Below are positions 1 through 4,110 of a stretch of DNA of 7,817 nt, piece after piece. Below the pieces are notes generated by a model. The model made no database searches. It was given only the letters and a program-made list of their open reading frames with translations, and was not told the DNA's origin. This DNA comes from an uncultured Eubacteriales bacterium. Its GTDB lineage: Bacteria > Bacillota > Clostridia > Oscillospirales > Acutalibacteraceae. A program made the translations under genes and the position numbers. The number at the start of each line of letters is the position of its first letter. Within the stretch, counting starts at the first letter, position 1. The stretch is from positions 1-7,817 of the forward strand of contig CAKTXU010000075.1 of the NCBI GenBank assembly GCA_934630995.1, given 5' to 3'.

Positions 1-9
1 GCAGTTCTT

Positions 10-1071
10 TTATCCATAGGCGCCGTACCGTTTGACGGCGGCCACGATTTCCCTGAAGTTGCCGGTGCTGACGGAATTGGGGATGGAATGGTCCGAGGAA
101 AAGATATAGCCGCCGTTTTCCTTGAGGACGGGGACGATACGGGAGATTTCCTCCACGATGGCCTCCTTATCGTCCCACAGAACGGCATTGACACCGCCGT
201 GGAGCACCAGCCGATCCCCATATGTCTGTTTCAGCTTGACGGCATCCATACCGGCTTTGACCTCCAGGGGATTCAGGCAATCCACACCGGTGTCCAGCAC
301 GTCGGGAATCAGGGGCATGATGTCGCCGCAGGAATGGAGATGGGCGTATATCCCCTTGTTATGGGCCCATTCCACCGCCCGTTTATGGAAGGGCTGGAGC
401 AGGCGGCGGTATGTTTCGTTGGAGAAGAAGGGGGTGCCCTTGTACCCCATATCGTCGTACCAGAAGATACTGTCGAAGGTGTAGCCGGCGTCCCACACCA
501 TGTCCATCAGGGCTATGCTGCGGCTGAGATAGGTGTCGAACATGTCCGTCACCCATTCCGGCTCCTCCAGCATGGCGACAAGCAGGGTTTCGGTCCCCAC
601 CGTCCAGGAGTGGGTCACGTCGAAGCCGAACCAAAACAGGCCTTCAATCCAATGGCCCTCCGCCTTCCAGCGGGGGTAGTTCTCCTTGAGGAAGGCCCAA
701 TTTATCCGGTCCGGCTCCAGAGTCATCCGGGCCTTGGCCTTTTCCCATTCCTCCGGGGTGACGACGGTGAAATCCAGAAACTCGGGGGTGGAATCCTCCT
801 CCTTGAACTGCTTCATGGTCACGCCCCACTCCGATTTGACAATCCGGTAGCGGTCGGTCTCCTCCAGCACCTCGATCGGATACCGGGGGGTGATGTCGAC
901 GCCAATCGTCTCCGTTTTATCCACGCCGAAGTAGTCCCGCCAGTCCGCGCCGGCCGGCATCCCCTCCCGCCGCCAGCGGCTCAGGGTACCCGCCCAGGGG
1001 CTGTCGATAATCGGCACCCGGTCCGCCTCCTGATGAGCGAACATCCGGGCAAACCGCTCCTTGCTGGTCAT
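10..1071 (-). CDS. Uroporphyrinogen decarboxylase (URO-D) family protein, corrinoid methyltransferase-like
   Basis: This 353-residue protein has the URO-D fold shared by heme-pathway HemE and by zinc-dependent methyltransferases such as MtaA and CmuA. Seen: an N-terminal start typical of the methyltransferase branch (SKERF, then a DRVPI motif at about 17-21), and an HLHSCGD segment at 244-250 that supplies the His-X-Cys zinc pair (H246, C248). C265 is the only later Cys; the C-terminal region where MtaA-type enzymes carry their last zinc Cys instead reads SSDHSIP (325-331). HemE is unlikely because no heme genes surround it and the sequence is of the divergent methyltransferase type. Start: GGGAGG lies 7 bases before the ATG. 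It is divergent from an AraC regulator at 1192, which probably controls it. The methyl donor or substrate cannot be read from the window, and no corrinoid protein gene is present. Inference: a cytoplasmic methyl-transfer or demethylation enzyme; the family is firm, the reaction is not. Confidence 0.88.
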   Translation of the reverse strand: MTSKERFARMFAHQEADRVPIIDSPWAGTLSRWRREGMPAGADWRDYFGVDKTETIGVDITPRYPIEVLEETDRYRIVKSEWGVTMKQFKEEDSTPEFLDFTVVTPEEWEKAKARMTLEPDRINWAFLKENYPRWKAEGHWIEGLFWFGFDVTHSWTVGTETLLVAMLEEPEWVTDMFDTYLSRSIALMDMVWDAGYTFDSIFWYDDMGYKGTPFFSNETYRRLLQPFHKRAVEWAHNKGIYAHLHSCGDIMPLIPDVLDTGVDCLNPLEVKAGMDAVKLKQTYGDRLVLHGGVNAVLWDDKEAIVEEISRIVPVLKENGGYIFSSDHSIPNSVSTGNFREIVAAVKRYGAYG

Positions 1072-1131
1072 AATCCCGCCTCCCTGTGATTACGATTCTT
1101 TGATGAAATCAGATTGAAAGATGACAATTTT

Positions 1132-1160
1132 AGAATAGTCGATTGACGGGAGGTTTGCAA
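1132..1160 (-). promoter_or_regulatory. Predicted sigma-A promoter of the URO-D family gene
   Basis: Read on the minus strand, TTGCAA (1155-1160) is followed after 17 bases by TATTCT (1132-1137). Transcription would start near 1125, giving a leader of about 50 bases that contains the GGGAGG site. Its -35 box lies inside the spacer of the plus-strand promoter, so the two promoters cannot easily be occupied together. Predicted from sequence only. Confidence 0.5.
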
Positions 1161-1172
1161 CACTGGTATAAT
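1143..1172 (+). promoter_or_regulatory. Predicted sigma-A promoter (extended -10) of the first AraC gene
   Basis: TTGACG (1143-1148), an 18-base spacer, then a perfect TATAAT (1167-1172) preceded by TGG, which gives the TGn extended -10 element. The start of transcription would be near 1179, only about a dozen bases before the ATG at 1192. It overlaps the oppositely directed URO-D promoter. Confidence 0.65.
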
Positions 1173-1191
1173 AAATGCTCAACTATGGGAT

Positions 1192-2121
1192 ATGAGATAT
1201 CAATTTTTTGATACCATGGCGGGGGGTATGGATTTGGAGGAAAACCTCGATTACAGCGCCGACGGCGCGTTCGGCCGGGTGCGGTCCCTGAGCATGCTCA
1301 ATCGGGCCGAGGATATGGCCTCGCTTTACTGCATCAGCTCCGCGGGCTGGCACAGGGTCAACAGCGCCTACCATATCCGGCGGGGAAGGGGCGGGCTGCA
1401 TATACCGCTGCTTTTGCTGACCGTATCGGGGGAGGGGCGGCTGCGGATGGGCGGGACGGAGCACCGTCTGCTGCCGGGCGCCGCCGCGCTGGTGCCTGCC
1501 GGGATGGCGCATGCCTATTTTGCGCCGGAAGGAGGACGATGGGAGTTTTACTGGCTCCATCCGGAGGGCGCGGCTGCCGCCGGCATGGCCGCCCGGCTTT
1601 GGAACCGGCTGGAGGGCGGCTTCCCGTTTTTCTGCGGGGATATGGGGGAAATCGGCCGCCGGATGGAGGAGCTGCTCCTTCTGGAAGGGGAGCGGGAGCC
1701 GGTGCTGGCCCTGTCCGTATCCCGGCTGGTGTCGGATATTCTCCACCGTCTGCTGCTGGAGGCGGAGGCGGGGCGGGAGCCGAGCCGGGCGGAAGGGCTG
1801 ACGGAGGCGGCCCGCCGGTATATGGAGGCCAATTTCAGCCGACGGCTGACCCTGGAGGAGCTGGGGCGGACGCTGTATGTATCCCCCGAGCACCTTATCC
1901 GTCTGTTTCGGAGGGAAACCGGTATCACCCCTCACGAGTACCTCAACCGGCTGCGGCTGGCCAGGGCGGATCAGCTGCTCCGCTTTACCCGCCTGCCGGT
2001 GGAGGAGGTGGCCGCCAGGGTGGGCTTTCGCCAGTCCAGCCATTTTATCGCGCTGTACAAAAAGCTCTACGGGGCCACCCCGGGCGCGGCCCGGGGAATC
2101 GCGGAGACGGGAGAAGACTGA
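1192..2121 (+). CDS. AraC/XylS family transcriptional regulator
   Basis: A 309-residue DNA-binding regulator of usual family length. Residues about 50-125 form the cupin-like AraC ligand-binding domain (WHRVNSAYHIRRGRG, then LLPGAAALVPAGMAHAY, then EFYWLHPEG). Residues about 205-300 form the double helix-turn-helix: first HTH in LTLEELGRTLYVSPEHLIRLF, and second around LPVEEVAARVGFRQSSHFIALYKKLYGATP, the family signature. It is divergent from the URO-D family gene and is its most likely target regulator, probably responding to a small sugar-like or substrate-derived ligand (inference). The start is uncertain: ATG 1192 has only a weak GGGA upstream and sits very close to the predicted transcription start; ATG 1216 and ATG 1228 are in frame, but the G-run before 1228 is too close to be a normal ribosome site. 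The conserved domains are unaffected by this choice. Confidence 0.9.
   Translation: MRYQFFDTMAGGMDLEENLDYSADGAFGRVRSLSMLNRAEDMASLYCISSAGWHRVNSAYHIRRGRGGLHIPLLLLTVSGEGRLRMGGTEHRLLPGAAALVPAGMAHAYFAPEGGRWEFYWLHPEGAAAAGMAARLWNRLEGGFPFFCGDMGEIGRRMEELLLLEGEREPVLALSVSRLVSDILHRLLLEAEAGREPSRAEGLTEAARRYMEANFSRRLTLEELGRTLYVSPEHLIRLFRRETGITPHEYLNRLRLARADQLLRFTRLPVEEVAARVGFRQSSHFIALYKKLYGATPGAARGIAETGED
1198..1213. repeat. Short inverted repeat at the start of the AraC gene
   Basis: TATCAA (1198-1203) and TTGATA (1208-1213) are perfect inverted arms around TTTT. The repeat sits just after the predicted transcription start and overlaps the first codons of the annotated start, so it could be an operator or a weak RNA hairpin. 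No function is shown. Confidence 0.3.
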
Positions 2122-2146
2122 ATAAGGAAAGCGGGAGGATTACTGG

Positions 2147-2471
2147 ATAGAAGGAATTACCGTCTGCTATTTGCAGGCCTATATCCAGTCAAAGGATCAT
2201 CATCCGGAGTTGGTGAAGGACTACTTTGTTAAGCTGTCCGAAGAGGTGGGCGAGCTTGCGGGAGCGGTTCACAAGGGCGCTCCCAAAACCACGGAGGAGC
2301 GGCTGAAAGGGCACGATTGCAGAGGAAATCTGGGATGTGCTTTACTCTGTTCTTGCCATAACCAATTGCTTTAATATCGATGTTGAGAAATGGATTTCCA
2401 TCAAAGAGAAGCGCAGTCAGGAGAAATACCCCGCCGGGATTGTTTTTCTCCCGCCGAATGACACTATATGA
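2147..2471 (+). pseudogene. MazG-like nucleotide pyrophosphohydrolase, frameshifted
   Basis: Two reading frames together spell a MazG-like all-alpha NTP pyrophosphohydrolase of about 107 residues, near the usual length of single-domain members. The first frame (through about 2309) carries KLSEEVGELAGAVHKG with the EExxE metal site; the second (from about 2310 to the TGA at 2469-2471) carries GTIAEEIWDVLYSVLAIT with the ExxD half, then EKW and KEKRSQEKYP. Removing one base from the AAAGGG run at 2306-2311 joins them as ERLKGTIAEEIWD. The start is also abnormal: GGGAGG (2133-2138) is followed at normal distance by ATA (2147), not ATG, reading (M)EGITVCYLQAY; the only usable start in frame is TTG at 2171, which lacks a well-placed ribosome site. 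Working relatives hydrolyse nucleoside triphosphates to monophosphates, with house-cleaning or stress roles. Here both metal-binding halves are never in one frame, so it is probably inactive, unless the frameshift is a sequencing error. Lower GC than its neighbours. Confidence 0.75.
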
Positions 2472-2506
2472 GACTTTGAAATAGAGAAAGTGGATGCGCC
2501 GTGGGC

Positions 2507-2695
2507 TCAGGAGCGGATCTTACCCGCCGGCGTCTCCTTTCCCTGCCAATGACAGCAGGCCGCGTCCCGGGCGTATCGCTTTTTCAGCCGGGGTTTGACG
2601 CAATGCCCATAGGTCAACGCCATATATTTGCCGCTGGCGTACCGGATATAATGCAGCCGGAAATATTGGCAGCTGCAGCAGGTTCGACTTTCCAT
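2507..2695 (-). CDS. Small cysteine-rich protein, probable zinc-binding, function unknown
   Basis: A 62-residue basic protein with a strong ribosome site: AGGGGGT lies 6 bases before the ATG. Seen: five Cys in clusters, CCSC at residues 6-9, GHC near 30-32 and CCH near 46-48, with many Arg, Lys and Tyr between. The CxC...C...CC layout is typical of a small metal-binding knuckle or ribbon. I recall similar short clostridial proteins that start with a Cys pair followed by YF, carry an internal GHC and end with C-x-W, but none has a function I can name. It is divergent from the XRE regulator at 2804, and its promoter holds an inverted repeat between -35 and -10, so it is probably repressed by that regulator. 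The overlapping plus-strand frame at 2501-2710 has no comparable features and was set aside. The coding call rests on the ribosome site, the Cys pattern and promoter placement. Confidence 0.68.
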   Translation of the reverse strand: MESRTCCSCQYFRLHYIRYASGKYMALTYGHCVKPRLKKRYARDAACCHWQGKETPAGKIRS

Positions 2696-2710
2696 GCAGT
2701 TACCCCCTGA

Positions 2711-2741
2711 TTGAAAAAGTACACCGAATGGTGTTCATTAT
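2711..2741 (+). promoter_or_regulatory. Possible promoter of the XRE regulator gene
   Basis: TTGAAA (2711-2716) with CATTAT (2736-2741) gives a long 19-base spacer and a 4/6 match at -10. It is weak, but the ACACC/GGTGT inverted repeat lies inside its spacer, as in the opposing promoter, which favours it. Transcription would start near 2748 and give a leader of about 55 bases. Confidence 0.35.
2721..2734. promoter_or_regulatory. Operator-like palindrome 1 (ACACC-N4-GGTGT)
   Basis: ACACCGAATGGTGT has 5-base perfect arms around GAAT. It differs from palindrome 2 by one base (T for C at position 9), and the two start 31 bases apart, about three helical turns, so both could face the same side of the DNA. 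Probable binding site for the XRE repressor encoded next door (inference). Confidence 0.6.
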
Positions 2742-2745
2742 CAAA

Positions 2746-2775
2746 AATATAACACCGAACGGTGTAGAATGTCAA
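2746..2775 (-). promoter_or_regulatory. Promoter of the small Cys-rich gene
   Basis: On the minus strand, a perfect TTGACA (2770-2775) is followed by an 18-base spacer and TATATT (2746-2751). Palindrome 2 (2752-2765) fills most of the spacer and a second, different inverted repeat covers the -35 box. A protein bound at either site would block RNA polymerase, so this is a strong but repressible promoter on sequence grounds. Confidence 0.65.
2752..2765. promoter_or_regulatory. Operator-like palindrome 2 (ACACCG-AA-CGGTGT)
   Basis: ACACCGAACGGTGT has perfect 6-base arms around AA and lies exactly between the -10 and -35 boxes of the minus-strand promoter. It is the better-formed partner of palindrome 1. 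Likely XRE operator. Confidence 0.65.
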
Positions 2776-2791
2776 TATAAAAATATTGACA
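2770..2791. promoter_or_regulatory. Third inverted repeat (TGTCAATAT/ATATTGACA)
   Basis: Perfect 9-base arms, TGTCAATAT (2770-2778) and ATATTGACA (2783-2791), around AAAA. The left arm is the -35 box of the minus-strand promoter; the right arm touches the AGGGGG ribosome site of the XRE gene. Its sequence is unrelated to palindromes 1 and 2, so it may bind a different protein, form an RNA hairpin beside the ribosome site, or simply reflect TTGACA in both directions. Confidence 0.5.
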
Positions 2792-2803
2792 GGGGGCTAC
2801 ACT

Positions 2804-3031
2804 GTGCCGTACAAACGAATCCGGGATTTACGGGAGGACGCGGATTTGAGTCAAAAGAAATTGGCGGAAATCCTCCACATGCACAAGACGACGTATACGC
2901 GGTATGAGACGGGTGAGCGGGAAATTCCCTTGAACATCGCGATACTGTTGGCGCAATATCACCATGTGAGCCTCGATTATCTCGCGGGGCTGACGGACAA
3001 GGACAACAAACGGAACTCAAATATGAAATAA
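2804..3031 (+). CDS. XRE family helix-turn-helix regulator (Cro/CI-like)
   Basis: A 75-residue protein that is essentially one HTH_3 domain (residues about 4-62): YKRIRDLREDADLSQKKLAEIL, then the recognition region HKTTYTRYETGEREIP, then IAILLAQYHHVSLDYLAGLTD, which is the standard end of the fold. A short polar tail (KDNKRNSNMK) follows. The frame is open upstream to a TTG at 2786, but I place the start at GTG 2804, because AGGGGG (2791-2796) lies 7 bases before it and the protein then begins at the usual distance from the first helix. Divergent from the Cys-rich gene, with three inverted repeats in the shared upstream region. Inference: a DNA-binding dimer that represses its own gene and its neighbour. 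No sensor domain is present, so any signal must come from a partner or from protein turnover. Followed at 5 bases by a GC-rich hairpin. Confidence 0.88.
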   Translation: MPYKRIRDLREDADLSQKKLAEILHMHKTTYTRYETGEREIPLNIAILLAQYHHVSLDYLAGLTDKDNKRNSNMK

Positions 3032-3035
3032 TCAC

Positions 3036-3076
3036 AGGCGCAGCCGGGTGGAATACGTTCACCCGGCTGCGCCTTT
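3036..3076. terminator. Probable bidirectional intrinsic terminator
   Basis: A perfect 15-bp stem (AGGCGCAGCCGGGTG at 3036-3050 with its complement at 3060-3074) around a 9-base loop, 5 bases after the XRE stop. The plus-strand tail is only TTTG, and on the minus strand the tail is TGTGATTATTTC, so both are weak in T. The stem is very strong and lies between two convergent genes (XRE and the ADP-ribosylglycohydrolase), which suits a shared terminator. Confidence 0.7.
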
Positions 3077-3168
3077 GAAAATGCTGTGGTTTAGTAGGAT
3101 GAACGGCGTCGCTTGCATGGCGGTCAGCAAGCCAAGAGATGGGAGGATGCATAAACAGCCGTTCTTTT

Positions 3169-3987
3169 TCACCAGGGGACGGCATATCGCCGGCTGAATT
3201 CCTGCAGCGTCCGCCGGATGCCGCTGCTCAGGACAGGCGTTCCCCGGGAGACGATTTCCCGGGGAATATGGCCGTAAAAGGCGTGGGCGATTCCCCCGGC
3301 GATACAGGCCATGGTGTCGCTGTCCCCGCCCAGGGAGACGGCGCCCCGCACGGCGCTTTCGTAGTCATCCGACTCCAGAAAAGCCCGGATAGACGGCGGA
3401 ACGCTGTAGCCGGACCTGCTGTCAAAAACGTAATCCGGGCGCAGGGAGGTCAGTGAACGGGACAGGTCATAGCCGCTGGACTTTTCCACCCGCTGCCGGA
3501 TCGCTTCCTTGCATTCGCCGCTGCGGGCCAGAAAAACCGCCAGCGCCACCGCCTGAGCGCCTTTGATGGCTTCGGGGTGGCGGTGGGTGTACAGGCAGGA
3601 TAGGCGGGCCTCCCGCAGAACCTCCTCCGGCGTGGCACAGGCCCAGCCGATGGGGACGGCCCGCATGGCGCCCCCGTTCCCATAGCTGTTCAGACGGGTC
3701 AGGGAAGAGCTGACGGCCCATTGGCGGAACAGCTCCCCGAAGCCGGCGTCGGGATATCGGCTGTAGGCCTGCTTGTAGCGGTAAGCATACAGCCGGGCCC
3801 TCCGGCGGCCGGCAAAAACGCCCGTTTCCCCGGGAGGGCTGTCGTCGAGGGTGTCCGCCACGGCGGCGGTGAGCACCGAATCGTCGGTAAAGCGGCTTTC
3901 CCGGGAAAACAGGGGAAAATCCATGGCCTTCACCGGATGCCATTCGTAGACGGAGCCGATAATGTCTCCCAGCAGCGCACCCAGCAT
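3169..3987 (-). CDS. ADP-ribosylglycohydrolase family protein (DraG/ARH-like)
   Basis: A 272-residue, all-alpha hydrolase of typical family length that removes ADP-ribose groups from proteins or small molecules using two magnesium ions. The metal-binding set is intact: GDIIGSVYE at 7-15, FTDDSV at 33-38, the SYGNGGAMR loop at 101-109, THRHPEA at 134-140, and GGDSDT at 220-225 followed by IAGGIAHAFYG. Start: GGAGGGGG lies 5 bases before the ATG. No ADP-ribosyltransferase, NAD gene or nitrogenase gene is in the window, so a nitrogenase-linked DraG role is not supported; a general de-ADP-ribosylase is the safer reading. It follows the alpha-galactosidase on the same strand across a strong terminator and is probably its own transcription unit. 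It converges on the XRE gene. Substrate unknown. Confidence 0.93.
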   Translation of the reverse strand: MLGALLGDIIGSVYEWHPVKAMDFPLFSRESRFTDDSVLTAAVADTLDDSPPGETGVFAGRRRARLYAYRYKQAYSRYPDAGFGELFRQWAVSSSLTRLNSYGNGGAMRAVPIGWACATPEEVLREARLSCLYTHRHPEAIKGAQAVALAVFLARSGECKEAIRQRVEKSSGYDLSRSLTSLRPDYVFDSRSGYSVPPSIRAFLESDDYESAVRGAVSLGGDSDTMACIAGGIAHAFYGHIPREIVSRGTPVLSSGIRRTLQEFSRRYAVPW

Positions 3988-4037
3988 GGGCTCCCCCTCC
4001 TTCTTCAGCTTTTCTTGACGGACGCTTCCTTGGCTCT

Positions 4038-4066
4038 ATATTGCTCCTGGACGGGGAAAAAGTCAA
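4038..4066 (-). promoter_or_regulatory. Possible promoter of the ADP-ribosylglycohydrolase gene, overlapping the upstream terminator
   Basis: On the minus strand, TTGACT (4061-4066) is formed by the right arm and first tail base of the terminator stem. CATTAT-like CAATAT (4038-4043) follows after 17 bases; TATAGA at 20 bases is an alternative. The -10 match is poor. The alternative is transcription by readthrough. Confidence 0.3.
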
Positions 4067-4091
4067 GGCGGGCCTCGCGACCCGCCTTGAC
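4056..4091 (-). terminator. Intrinsic terminator of the transporter/alpha-galactosidase operon
   Basis: On the minus strand, an 11-bp perfect stem (GTCAAGGCGGG, 4081-4091, with CCCGCCTTGAC, 4062-4072) around an 8-base loop is followed directly by TTTTT (4057-4061). It starts about 20 bases after the alpha-galactosidase stop codon. Confidence 0.88.
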
Positions 4092-4110
4092 CAACGCAAT
4101 AATCGGTGTG

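Noticed and set aside
10..1071. HemE (heme biosynthesis uroporphyrinogen decarboxylase)
   Set aside because: The His-x-Cys motif, the divergent sequence and the AraC neighbour fit the methyltransferase branch; no heme genes are present.
88..1089. Plus-strand open frame of 333 residues
   Set aside because: It lies antisense to the URO-D family gene and has no recognisable domain.
2501..2710. Plus-strand small open frame over the Cys-rich gene
   Set aside because: No ribosome site or motif; the minus-strand frame has both plus a promoter.
2721..2791. CRISPR-like or attachment-site repeats
   Set aside because: Only two short palindromes occur, with no regular spacer array and no integrase; operator sites explain them better.
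2147..3987. MazG-like gene, XRE regulator, Cys-rich protein and ADP-ribosylglycohydrolase as one defence or toxin-antitoxin island
   Set aside because: The genes lie on mixed strands with separate promoters and terminators, the MazG-like gene is broken, and no toxin, transferase or nuclease is seen. Closeness alone does not support one system.
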